A stretch of 64,000 nt of DNA. Source: Otis tarda (Eukaryota; Chordata; Aves; Otidiformes; Otididae). The stretch spans positions 20,562,871-20,626,870 of the forward strand of contig CM048557.1 in assembly GCA_026413225.1 (NCBI GenBank), written 5' to 3'. Below the pieces are notes generated by a model, which was not told where the DNA came from, did no database searches, and saw only the letters and a program-made list of their open reading frames with translations. A program made the position numbers and the translations under genes. Below, piece after piece: positions 50,501 to 63,488 of the stretch (position 1 is its first letter; the number at the start of each line of letters is the position of its first letter).

Positions 50501-51517
50501 AAGTACTAAAAAAAAATACACAATATCTAAGAAATGTAAAAGCCAGAGGCTTGCACCGGTGTCCAGATTCTGGCATTCAGTGTCGCTTCATGTGGTAGTC
50601 GCACGTAGACTGCTTAGAGTAGGAATCTGCCCAGGCAGTTGCTTGGAGAAGAAAAAAAGGAGTACGTAGATGAAGAAAGTTCCCTTACACTTTTTTTTTT
50701 TAATTAAGCATATCCTGTCGGCTGGTCAAGAAATTAATTTTGCTCCATCAGATTATGAAACAAATGTTATGTGCTATGCACATTAGAGATACTTTATTTT
50801 CCTAAATCTACTGCCAAAGACTTTCTAAGTAGAACAATGCTTTTGTTTGTACTTACGAAGGTGAAACTGCGTAGAAAAGTATTCTCCAATGGCACAGGTG
50901 CCATTTCAATAATGTCCGTAATCAAACCCTGTCCTTCAGGCTTACATTGTGCTACTGATTTTTCTTCTAATGCTGTTTGGCATTGCTGGTGTTCCTCAGC
51001 CTTCTCCAACTTTTGAAGTGCTTTCCGTCTTTAAAAACAATATTAAGTCTTGCAGGTTGGGTTTTGACATTGACAAACAGCAAGAGTAACTCCTCTGTCT
51101 CCAGTCAGTTCAGTGGACTTCAAGGAAATGAAGCATGGTACAACTTAAGCTTTAAAAAAGTCCCCTGAAGTCTTCATGGTCTGGTCTGGAGTTCTGAACT
51201 CTATAGGACTTTCTTAGCCTGTTCTGAAAAAGTTCTATTAAAAATGAAGTTGTGCTTTAATCTGGGCAAGCCTGTTGCTAAAATAATTTGGAAATAAAAA
51301 GTAAATCTTGCACTAAAACTGCAGTTTGAAGGTCAACTGTTTTTATCCTTTGTAACTTTCTTTTTTTTTTTTGTCTTGAGACTAGTCTGTCCTGAATATT
51401 GTAGTTTTAACCTCCTCTTAGTTATTGTAAAATTTATCAATTAGCATAGAATAAGGATCCCGAATCCTCTACTTGACTAACTTTGTAGTTTATTAAATTC
51501 ACTGGAGATTGAGTGGT
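47552..51517 (+). other. KCNQ1: KCNQ1 intron 1, no gene
   Basis: AT-rich intronic DNA with a T-rich tract at 50312-50350. The open frame at 49207-49581 (+) joins unrelated AT-rich and GC-rich parts and has no domain. No exon recognised. Confidence 0.5.
50312..50350. repeat. T-rich tract with A interruptions
   Basis: Thirty-nine bases of T runs interrupted twice by a single A; simple sequence. Confidence 0.9.
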
Positions 51518-52645
51518 TGTCGTAGTTCAGCCCCGATCGGGACCAGACTACGCAGTCTCTCTCTCACTCCCCCCACCCTCCGAGAGAATAGGGAGAGATA
51601 ATATACGGAAAAATGGCTTGAGGTTTGAGATAAGGACAGGGAGAAATCCTTAAAGTTACCGTTACAGGCAAAACAGACTCGACTTGGGGAAAACTATTCA
51701 TTTATTACTACAAACAGCAGGGTAATGAGACAGAGAACAAGATAACCTCCCTCCACCCCTCCCTTTTCCTGGGCTTAACATTATCTCTGCTACCTTCCCC
51801 TCCTGAGCAGCACGGGGGGAAGAGGGAATGGGGGTTGCGGTCAGTCCATCACACGTTGTTTTACGCCGCTGCTTCATGGTTGGGGGAAGAACTCCTCACA
51901 TTCCTCCCCTGCTCTGTTGTGGGGTCCCACCCATACGCCACAGTCCTTCGTGAAACTGCTCTGGCATGGGTCATCTCTTCCACGGGGTGCAGTCCCTCCA
52001 GAACGGCTGTCCCAGTGGGCCCTCCGCGGGCCACAGCCGCCTTCAGGCATCCACCTCTCCCGGTACGGGGTCCTTCACGGGCTCCAAGTGGATCTCTGCT
52101 CCTCCGTGGACCTCCATGGGCTGCAGGGGGACAGCCTGCTCCACCATGGTCTTCACCACGGCCTGCAGGGGAATCTTGGCCAGGTACTCCTCCCCTCGTT
52201 CTTCACTGACCTTGGCGTCTGCAGCCGTTCCTCACAACAGGGTGGTAGATGTCTCTCAGGATCTTTTTACATCTTATTCACTTCTCATCTCCTTTCCACT
52301 TCTTGCAGCCAGGCGGGACCGATTCGGGCCCAGTCGGCCGCCTGGCGAGAGGCCAGCGGGTGAGGCCTGCAAGGCCTATGAGGCCCGCGCCTCCCCCTCT
52401 GCGCCTCTGCCCCCGCTCAGCTTCTTCACATCTTCTCTTCTCTCTTTTTTCCTGTTTTCCCCTTCTTAAATATGTAATTGCAGAGGCATTATCGCAGAAC
52501 ATTCTGCTACCAATTGGCTTGGCCTTGGCCAGCAGTGGGTCCGCCCTAGGCCTGGCCGAGTCCACTGAACAAAGGGGAGCGACTTCTAGCAGTTTCCTAC
52601 AGAAGCTACCACCTTAGACCCCCTTCACTAAACAAAACCACAACA
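51518..52645 (-). mobile_element. Complete solo ERV-L-like LTR (copy C), antisense to KCNQ1
   Basis: The 1128-bp LTR has termini TGTCGTAGTTCAG on the + strand at its left and CAAAACCACAACA at its right, so it reads on the minus strand. It is the inverted counterpart of copy B, with AATAAA (as TTTATT) at 51701-51706 and the TATA-like box at 52466-52472. The flanks are GTGGT at 51513-51517 and GTGGT at 52646-52650, a perfect 5-bp target duplication. The same GC-rich CCGTGGAG-unit block explains the long frames here (51835-52617 in several frames), which are not genes. There is no internal retroviral sequence, so it is a solo LTR formed by recombination between the two LTRs of a former provirus. 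Confidence 0.97.
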
Positions 52646-55196
52646 GTGGTCAAAACCAATTAGTGTCTGTAACTGGAACTCCATGTTCAAAAAGGATCAG
52701 TGCTTTAATTTGAAAATCCATTCAAAAGAATCCTGGCTGAGCTCCTGGATGGTGAACATACATGGAAATCTGATCCTTACATGGAAAAATTTTATGGGTT
52801 ACTTGATGCATGTGCAGTGTAATGGTTTAATTGCGATGCACTTACAGAAGTGCTTTCAAAATATTAGGCTACTTTTAATAGCTTTCATTGTAATCATACA
52901 ATTTTCTGTTTGTTAAAAAGCAAAACAAAAAGTTCGGTGCTCTTAATGGGTGATTCTATGGTACCGTGTTTCTTTAGTTTTCATCTCTGCTTTTTTCTCC
53001 TCAGTTCATTGCCACCAGAATCTGCAGGATGTAGTTCTAAACAATAAATTCCCATGACTGAAAAGTAAACAGGTAGAATTAATAGATAGCATGAAGTGAA
53101 TGGCTGCCGGAGAGCATCTTGTTGAATATTGTGACTGGTAGCCAGTTATGCACAAGGATGTGCATCTACTGCAGCATCACACAGGTGGGTGAACTTGACC
53201 CTGCAGTTTTCTTAGGGTTTTGGATGCTGCTGTAATGTTGTCAGTATTCATTTAAAATGTCTAGTGTTTCAGGGCAAAGAATAGTATCTTAAATAATTTT
53301 ACCATGAGGTCCTGTGTTATTCAAATGGATGTTCTTAATATGTTGGCAGATCATAGCAATACATTTTACTGACACTTTCTAAATGTGCACTTGAAATGGC
53401 AGCTTAATCTCAAGGACACTGAACTTTGTCAGAAAATCATGATTTTACGTTTCCTGGTAGTTTAGCCATGAAACAGTGACTTCCTGGGGAGATCTCTTCT
53501 AGGTCTGCCTCTCATAAAGGCTTGCAACCCCCTATTTAGCTTTATGTATTACAAGCTTATGTTTGTGATTATTATTCATCACAGAGGACCATATATAAAA
53601 CTAAGTACATACTTAGAAATATTGGCACTTTAGAAAGAAGTGTGCAGGAATTGAAATAATACGCACTATGGTTTAATGCCCTAATAATTCTGATATTTAT
53701 AAATCTTAAACGGGATGGTGGTTTTTTTAGGTTTTCCTAAATTTGAGTAGTTTAATATTTTTGATGTCTCAGTGTTGCAGATGTACTGCATGCTTTCCTC
53801 CATGCAACTGAAAAGTTAATTTAACTGGAATTTAATTTATTATTCAAGTCAATTAGTATGTCAAAGAATTCAAATCTTTTTTTGCCTTTTTCTGACTTGT
53901 ATCACTTTGTTTTCGGAGATACATTCCATGCTGTTAACAAGCACTTGCTTTGTATAGTTTGAAAGCCTTAGAGCTGTAATAAAATTATTTTTATATCTGT
54001 GTTAACATTGAAATAGTAGACTATGCAGTGTGCTTTCTCATGCACTGTACTCTTGCTTCCACATAATGTCTTGCGATGATATATCAGAATTATGAGAAAT
54101 ATCAGAAGATCTTAATAATCATAAACTAAATGAATAATCGTAAACTAAATTTCATAGCTAAGCTCTCCTGCTGTTTCCAGTGAAGATATGCTTTTGAGCT
54201 GGAATCTGCTCTGAGTGAAGTCCAATTTGAGCAAGTGTTTAGTCAAGCACTCCATGTCCAGTTGAATTTAGATGAGACTAACTGTATGTTAAAAGATAGT
54301 GTCAGATCATTGCCTTAAAATGATGCAGCAGGAATTTTTAAGTTTAGAGACAGAATAGCATAACAGACTTCAGAGGGAGTTTCCATCCAAGGCTTTTTTT
54401 TGCTCTATTACTTTGATTGCCTTGTGGCTAGTATGATGGATAGCCCACGCAGCTGGTCTACATGAGTGCTCTGACCTTTTCCACTACTGTGGAGGTCCAG
54501 AAGTTTGGAATCTTAAGAAAATACATAAAAGCTATCCATGGAAATTCTGAATCTGAGGTCTCATTTACAAGTGAAAAATAAAACATCTATACATATAGCA
54601 AAATATTTGCCAGCTCCCTATGGAGATAAGGTGGTGTCCCCTGACTTTAAAGGGACTGCGCTTGCTTTCCGCTCCTAAAGCCGTGCCCCGTCTTCAGATG
54701 TGCCACAAAATGTTACCATTTCTCAGGTCTTCTTTTCACTAATTAATTTTGATAAATCCTTTTTCCTGAAGTTACATGACAGAGAAGTTAAGATTTCGCT
54801 ACGAAATAAATAGGGTTTCTTCTGCAGCATCAAAAGACAACTTCCAGAAATTTTGAAATGCCTCATGGTTTTTAGAGTGAAAGCATGATGCTTGGGCAGC
54901 TGAAGCTGGCAATGGCGTTAGGTATACGCGTGCTGATGTATTTCTCTTGAATAATGTTACAGTAAGTACGCTTTTAATTGGTGCTGGAAAACAGTCTAAA
55001 TGAATATACTAATATTTATATTATAGAATATGCATTTTATAACCAAACTTTCTGATCATTACAGTGGGCGGCAAGTCTTTTAGAATTCCAACTACAGGAA
55101 AATTTGTGGGAGAGGAATAATGAAGCGTGTGTCTGGCAGCTTCAGCAGTGAGGCCATTACTGCGAGCACAGCAGTGTTGTGTGTCCAGTTAATAGA

Positions 55197-55223
55197 TTTT
55201 TTTTTTTTTTTTTTTTTTTTTTT
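55197..55223. repeat. T27 homopolymer
   Basis: Uninterrupted run of 27 T, the longest homopolymer in the window and likely to be length-variable or imprecisely sequenced. Confidence 0.95.
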
Positions 55224-58200
55224 GTTACTCCTTGTAGAGCCACTGTATTCCTGAATAGGAGCATCTCACACCTTTGATTACTTCATCTTAACTTCTCTGA
55301 TGAGAAAGTTCTTTGGCAGTTGAGTGGACACATTTGAAATACCATTTTGAAACTTAAGTATTTTGGATGCTAAATCACCTTGTAATGTCACTGGGATACA
55401 GACCTTGGAACCGATAAAAAATTTTCTTGAACAATTTTCTTTTAATGTTACTTTGTTTTCTTTGGGGCATAAGATTTTTTTTTTTTAATCTTTCTTAATT
55501 TTATTGTTTCCCTTTAGTATCCTGTTAGAATTTAATCCTTTTTTTTTTTCTCCTGTTCAGTACATTGTCTGGCAAGTATGGCTGGAAAAGACAGACAAGC
55601 TCACAGTCAAGCGAGTCTTCTATTTAATACTTGAGTTTGCCTAATTTTCTTCCACCTTTATCAATTAATTTTAAAAGATGCTACTTTTCTCTGTGAATCT
55701 GCCTTCACTTGTATACTCAGCTTGCTATGGTTACGACACCACAGCTACTGCCGTACATCAGCAAATAGGTGATTGCTGTTGGAGGAATGCTGCAGGTACA
55801 CTGAAGTACTAAATTGCTTATAATTTCACACTGAACTTTAGATTTTCTCATAGGCTGACACTGCCAACCTGTGATTGGATTACAAACGATTAGTGATGGC
55901 AGTTAAGAAAAACAATTGACCCGGGTCATGCCATTTTTGCACTTTCAGGAAAATACTTTTTTATTTGATACAGCCAGACTTGTTTTGCTTAATACAGTCA
56001 TCCACAGATGAAACTGATCATTGATTCTTATATTACTGCTCATAAAGTGTATGATATTAACAAATACGCCAGTGTCAGCGGGGACGTTGTGTAGATTTGT
56101 AAGATTTATTTCTGAAAGGGTAAAATCAATTTTTTTTCAAGAAAGTCTTCAATGATTTTAATGCAAGTTCAAATGATACAGCAGAATTTTTAGTCGAGTG
56201 ATAGACAATTGGAATTTCCACAAACAGCTAACTTGATGGGTGGAATGATGGAAATAGTTTTCCAGGCTGAAAAGGATTAGGATCATTATCTACTATGTGA
56301 TGAGGGCACAAAGCTAAAGCTTTTTAAGCATAGCATGGATTGCATTTTGAGAATTTAATCTGTTTAGACTTTTTTGAGGAAAAAGAAGTATTGTGCATTT
56401 CTGTATGTCATGGCACGTATTTGTGGAGATTTTTGTATTTAGAGAAAGATTCTGTAGCTGTAAATGTAAAAGCTGCCTGTCACTTTCTGAACTCTTTTCA
56501 TTTTTTTCCTTCAGGGGCACTTGAAATTTCCATTATGCTCAAAGCAAACTAAGAAAGTCAGGTTGCCACAGCTTCCAAGAATTACATCTTGCCTTCAGCA
56601 AACACTTTTCTCCTCTCTGGAAATGGAAATATGTCTATCTGCTGAATTCCTCTGCTTTCACCTTAGGAATGTAGTTTCACCTGTCATGTAGTTTCTCTTC
56701 CTTGTTTCTAAGCTGGGATACATTAAGGGTTCCATCTTCCTGCCCCCAACACTCCTAGAAACGTACAGCAGAGAACAGAATGTGGAAAGGCTCAAAAGAA
56801 GGCAGCGATACCGATTTCTGTGAAAGCATCTGTCAACTGTACCTATAAGTAATTAAAGCAGAGGATCATAATGGAAACAGCAGTAGGAGTACTTATCCTA
56901 GCTTCAGATCTTTCTCACGGTCTTCCTCTGACTGGCCAGCACTGATGAAAGTGCCTTTCAGACACGGTTGTTTCAGGAGAAAGGAGCGTGGAAAGGTGTT
57001 TGGGGGATCAGGGGAGGCGATAGGCCAGAGCTGCTCAGGTCTGGTGTCACTTTTGTGATATTAGGCATAAAACAAATTAAGCATCTATCCAGGTCAGTAG
57101 CTCAAGGTATGATTACTTCTCCCCCGCTTGAATATTTATTGATCTGTGATTTTTTTTAGTCTCTATCACTCTTCCACTCTATTCGTAACTAAAGATAAAG
57201 GATGCTGCCAGAAATGTTAATATCATTTTCTTTTTGTGGAGGTTTTTCAGTGAGATAGCAATGTGTTTCTTTATTAAAAAAAAAAAGGCATTTCTTTATA
57301 GAACATATAAAAGTATGTCCTGATTTGTACTACTAAAATTAATATACGAGTTTACATGCACTCGTAAATCAATTGTAGAACAGTGTTGGATGATGTATCT
57401 CTTCTTAGGTATGGAGTTAATATTTCCTTTCTTCTGCCTTGTTTTACTACTTTGGGGTAGGATAGCGTTCTTACTTGGCTACGTGCGACATCCAGAAGCT
57501 GGTTACTGTGAGCTATGAAGCTGATGGAGTCTAGTTTTCCTGCAGTATTGTAAGATGCATCTAATTTAAGAGGCATAATACAATGTCCTTTGATCTTTAA
57601 TCGGAGAGGGAAAGTGATTTGTAGCAGTACTGCTGCTTATGAAAGTAAATAAGAAAAAGAAAGAAGGGTAATATATACAGCTCTTGAAAATGCCTTGTCA
57701 GGTGAAGCTATCAAAATAGTGTCTGGCCAACCCAAACAAGAGAAGCCATTAGGAGTAAATATTGTTGCATTTTAAAAGAAATATTGTGTATTTAAGGAAA
57801 GTAATTTCAAGTTTATTTTTTTTAAAAAAAGTTCAGTATTTTATTTAGAAAGATTTATTTACTTCAGGTTTGATAACAGCAAAGCAGACCAATAGTTTGG
57901 GCTTGGTGATTTTTCAGAAGCTGAGTTTTACAAAGTCTGAGAGTTATTAGTACTTTTCTCTTAATATTTGGATACTAAATGGAAAAAGGATGTAGTCAGC
58001 CCTCAGATTGTATAAATCTTCACCTAGAAAACAAGTTTTACTGGTAGTGTGGCACTCAGTTTCTAGAACATACCTCTCCTATGTTTTTTCCCCTCTCATT
58101 AAAATGCAAACTTATCCAGAACTGGCTAATAAAAAGGAAAGTCCTCTATTGCAATAAGAACAAACCATTTGCTTTCAGTGGTGGTTTGCAACTGGTGTAT

Positions 58201-60335
58201 TGTCCTAAGCCCTTGTTTGCAACCCATGTTTGGTTTTGCCTAAATCTGCCTATTGTGTAAAATAAGGCAGATGTCCACCCCCTCACCCTGCCTGCAGCAG
58301 TGTGAGGGTGATTTCGTCTCGAATCCTTTGAGGGCCATTTGAGGGATGCTACCTCTTCTCTTGCTGGTGGAGTCACCACCAAGTTGCTTGGCCTGGGCAG
58401 CTGAAAAGTCTTAGTTCAGCTCTGCTTATGCTTGCTTGTGTGCTTAAATCAAATATAGGCTGAATTTGGCATTGATGCTCACCTTGAGATGGGCAGTGTG
58501 TTAGAGCTGCAGGCGATGAGCAGTGGATGTCTTCTGGAACATGCTGCTGGGTGATGGGTTTTGCTTTCAATGATGGGCTGCTACAGGACTGGGGCAAACC
58601 TGAATGAGGAACTGACAGGATGAGGGCAGCACACAGTTTCCTAATGGTATTTTAAAGTGACAAAAAGTGAGGATGAGATATTCCAAGCAAAATAAGCTGT
58701 GAAAATTGCATTTTCTCTCCTGCTTTGTAGTGTTTCATCAAACCGCAAGAATAAGAGAAAAATCTTTCATTGTTTTACAGTATATTCATTGGACTTTTCT
58801 AGTCTTCAAGTAAGAGCACTAATGACATATTTCTCTTGCTAAGCCTGAGGTGCATGTGAAAAGAACTGCAAAAATTCTTTTGATTTGTAGCATTGGGTGA
58901 CATCCTTTTCCCATTGTGTATGTGCACTTACTCCTTCCATGGCTGTCATATTGCTATCTTGGGGCTTCGTGTTAATCATCAGGCACATTGGAAGCTCATT
59001 ATGAACCATCTGAGGAGCCGCAATGAAGCTTCTGCTGTCCAGTGGTTCACATCTCTTGGGTCATGCACGTGTTGTAAATGTAGAATATACTTTTTCCAGT
59101 TTTTTACACAGTACTTATCATCTTTTTCCTATTCAACCATGCCTATTCTTGAAGGAACCAGTACCTTGTTGCAGGATGCAATAACATTGCTTTTTGTAAG
59201 CAGTTAACCTTTCCTCTTGAAGCATCTTGACGTCTGGTTTGCACTTCTACTGCAATCATACCCTTTGCCAAGACCTTAAAGTCCTTTCCTGCAATAATTC
59301 TGGTGCTATATCCTAAATGACTTTTGATTCATTGTGTGCTTTGTGCTTTGGTACACTGCCCGTAATTAAATTATTTTTACAGACTCTAAAGTCCCAGAAG
59401 AGCCACGTAAGTGTGAGAAGTCCTGCTTATCAGCTGTATAGCTAACTTGTTTTTCTTAGTATCAGATTACCCTGTATTATATATGATCTTTCTTGTACAA
59501 TAAAACTGCTTTCTCACATGGGAGTTAGAAGACAGTATTTCTTTGACAAGGAGTCAAGGAGCTGGTTAAAAATTATGCCATTGTTTCCTTCAGGAAGCAC
59601 CAACCGTACTTCGCCTTACAGTTGAAACAAATATGTATTAACAGGAAGCTCCATCTGATAGACCTACGCTAACACAAACAGAGCATTCGCACTTCGTCTC
59701 TTGAAGGTTTTTTGATGGCAAGTGACAACTGAGAACAGTGATCCATCTACTAGCTTGACCTGTGTAGGACATAACAGAGGGGAAGCGTGTATTGTACAGG
59801 AAGCCGTTGGAGTCAGTTCCTGGAGGGAATCATGCTTCTCTGCCTGAATGCAAATCTACTTCCCCTTCTGCTGGGCATCCTCATGTTGGAGAGAGGCTCG
59901 AAGATGGGAAGGGGCTGTACCCCTCCTTCCTTCCCCTGCCTCAAAAAACAAACTAGAAAAACATAAGACAGATCCTTAGAAGAAAATAGCCTTTTTTGTT
60001 GACTGGAAAGCTATGTGAAAATGTCCTTTTATGATACCATTGACCTTTGTGTTCACAATCTGAAAAGTAAGTGTCAGTATGTGTAAGCCATGGAGATGAA
60101 AGATGAAATAATAATGCTGTCATATGTTTTAATGAAGTAACATGAACTGGTTATACAGTAGCATTATAGTTCGCAAATTATGATGATCAAGATAAGAATC
60201 TGCCCATATTTAGTCTGTGCACTTGTGTCGTTCATTCTCAATGTCATACTTCAAGTTCTTCTAAAGCTGTATGCTTAAAGGAGGTTAAACTTTGTTTACC
60301 AGTGAAACCTATCACAGTTAAAAGCTAAATGGTAA

Positions 60336-60354
60336 TTTTTTTTTTTTTTTTTTT
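60336..60354. repeat. T19 homopolymer
   Basis: Uninterrupted run of 19 T, followed by a further A-rich stretch. Confidence 0.95.
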
Positions 60355-63300
60355 GCTCTGTAAAAAAAACAAAATCCCACAAAAAAAAAACCAAACTTAA
60401 CCCGACTTACAAGGTTGGTGAGGAAGTTGCACGGTTGGTGGTTGATTGTGCATGTGACTGAACAAAGCTGCATGCTCCAAGAAAGACAATCCAGTTGCCC
60501 ACAAGTAAGGTGCAGACAGAAGTTCAAAAAGGATGCTTAAGCAGAGTGTTACCAAAGACATAGAAGGACCCAAAACGTTTTATATTTAGTTACAGAGTAT
60601 TTCTTTTTAGTGTCAGTCACTTTTTCCAGCAGACAGAGAGGATGAACTACAACTAGTCTTTAACCTTATGCCAAAAAAAGAGCATAGATCCAGCAGTTAT
60701 AAGCTAAAATAGTATTTCCCTGTATGCAAGAGCATTGATATTTGAATACCTTCCAGACTGATAGCTATAATGAATACAAGTTCTTTGAAAGTAAAGAGCA
60801 GACTTAAGCCAGCTCTTATGTGGCACTGAATAAGGAAAAAATGGCTGTCTTTGTGGAGGGTCAGAGCTCAAGTTGAGTTTATATAAATTGAGCGGAATTT
60901 TTCATCTCCTTTCTCATCTGTTAAATGTTTTGGAGGTTTCAGCTTAATTTAGGGCCTAATGCCAACCTTTTCCAGTTTGTGGAAAGACTCCCACTGAGAA
61001 TATGTAAGAAACACTGCAAGAAGGAATAAAATCTACCCCCATTTTAATACTGGTTTTGATGATGATGGCTGCACATGCATGAGACTTTATTAATCTGGTG
61101 AGCAAGTACTTCCAGCTTGTCTCATGCACCCTTTTTCTTCAAATGTTCCAGGTCATATCACTAGACATATTTTACAAACCTTTATCAGTTCTCCTACCTG
61201 TGACATTTACTAAATGAGCATTGTTATCTCTCAGTAAATGGTTGATTGTTCCTTTGATCATTCCACACGTTGTTTCAAGACACACAAAAAAAAGACATGC
61301 TGATGTTCTAAAACCGTAGTTAAATACAGAAAAAAAAAAAAGCAGCAGCTCAGGGCTGGAAGCTGCAAAGTACTGAGAGCTGCCTGTAATATGTCAAGGT
61401 TCTGCTGCTGCCACTGAGGTCAGTGAAAAAGGCCTCAGTCTGTATCTGTTCTGAAATTTGATATATATATCCCAGAATAGTCAGAAACATTACGTCCACC
61501 CTTAGCTCTTAATGTATTCCCTATATTTTTCCTATATATTGCTAAACATAGTGCATATCTAGCAGGTTGCCTTTACCTGTCAGATATATAAGTCTTTCCT
61601 GGAAACACTCTGACTTCTCAAACCTGTTTGAGACAAAAGAAAAGTATCTAAATGGTCTGGCTGACTTCATGGAGCAAGCCAAACTTTGTTATTTATTATC
61701 TTTGCCAATGTACGTACATCTGTGCACTCACCCTCTCATGTAAGCATAAATACAGCTCTGTCTATGTATGTGCTTTTCTCTTTAATGGGTAATATAGCGT
61801 GGACATACATCCCAAGTCTGTATGGAGGCTTGGATGGATGTACATGAGCTCGAAGTGTTGCTGGAGGGCTACATGCAGACGTTTACCAGAAACGTAGCAC
61901 TGATAGATGGGAGGTAAAAAAAGCTGAGTATTTTTGAGCACATCCACTGATGCAGTATCTCTGATTTATCTAGATGCGGGCAGATGATACTCTGTAACCT
62001 GGGACAGACAATAAAAAGACTTCACACACTATCGCCTTGTCTCTGGTGTTTGCTTGGCCCCACAATCTGAAAGTCAGATCAGAGCTAACGAGAGCCTGAA
62101 CTCCTCATCTCTGCGCTTCCTTTCTTGAAGATGGTCACATTTGTGCACAGAGGGTAAACAAGCAGCAGGTTTCGGGAGATAAGAGATCTGTACTTTCCAA
62201 GAGACTAAGTCTTTTCTGACTGCTAGATATAAAGAAATTCTAGTGTTTTACTGTCTATCTCTGCTTTAGAGGAAAAAGGTACTGTACTAGAGGTGTCGGG
62301 GCGGATACAGTGGTGAATGTTCTGCTGCCCCATGTACAGCTGGTGAAATCGGCACAGGACTGGATGCTTAGCAAAATATTGTGGCTGATCAGAGAGGCTG
62401 ATGCTACTGATTGAACTGTTCATCTGTCCTAGATCTTTAAGTCCCTGAGTGCTATTATATGGGAGCTAAGGTATGTTTAGTTTTTTCCTGTGAGACAGAT
62501 AAGCAAGGCTGGCTAAGTAACATGCTTTCCCCCTTGTTATGTTACAGTAAAGCAGCTTGGCTACAACCCAGTGAAGAGCAAGTGACTGTTCCGTGAAGCC
62601 TAATAAGTGTTTTGGGATCAGCAGGTACACTGGGTAGCCCACATTCAGTTTGCCTCGTTTGAATATCCATGTTTAGGGCCTTCACCTGCTCCATAGTTGA
62701 AACAACTAAATAATTTGCACAGTAACTCATTTAACGTGGGATATAAATTGCTCCCTGAAAGCGTGCAGTGTCTTTCCACCGACAACAGAGCTTTGACATG
62801 CAGGTGAGGCTTAGCTTGTCTGAAACAAAGCTCTTTTAACTTAGCTGTCTGGAATTATGTGGTTGATTAGAGCAGGACTGATAAACCTGTCTACTAGTAA
62901 TTTGTCTACTGCTTGTTATTGTAAGGTTGGTTTCAGTTGCCCATTAGTTTGTCTGATGTTAACTGGTTGGATGAACAGTTTACGTGCTTAGTATCTTTAT
63001 CAAGGTGAGTACTTTTTTGGGAAAATGTAGTAATAGTGCTCACAGTAAAGTGATATTGAGAGTGTTAAGGTTATTTTGGGCATGTGAAAACTGTAACATT
63101 TTCTTTGTAAAAATACACCATCTAGGGGGCTTTGAAATTTTATCTTCTGTTGTCAGGGCTGTACCTTTGATTTTTCCCTGTGAAAATTCACACAAGTTCA
63201 GTTACATTAAAAATACTTGGGGGAAAAAAAATCACAGCTCTCACATGAGTAGCAGACACTTTCTGAAGCTTGACATTAAATTTCCCCAGGATGATTTTCA

Positions 63301-63464
63301 CATAGAGCAAATTCAAGTTTGAGGCAGAGTCTGTCCTTGCAACTGTTGTTCATAACTATTTAGCTACTTTGGACCTGTCTGCTGTCAACAAGTGAAAGCA
63401 GGCAGTAACTGAGAATTTGTGCTCCACTTCTGACTGGAGAGAGAGAGGAGGTAGCTGTCAAAAG

Positions 63465-63488
63465 AAAAAAAAAAAAAAAAAAAAAAAA
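63465..63488. repeat. A24 homopolymer
   Basis: Uninterrupted run of 24 A. No retrotransposed body was recognised upstream of it. Confidence 0.95.

Noticed and set aside
51835..52617. Overlapping + strand frames of 122-167 codons
   Set aside because: Wholly inside LTR C; they are the same low-complexity LTR translations as in copy B.
59383..59406. Possible 24-base microexon between a TTTTTACAG acceptor and a GTAAGT donor
   Set aside because: Joined to KCNQ1 exon 1 in phase it immediately gives a stop codon, and such acceptor-donor pairs are expected by chance in 50 kb of intron.
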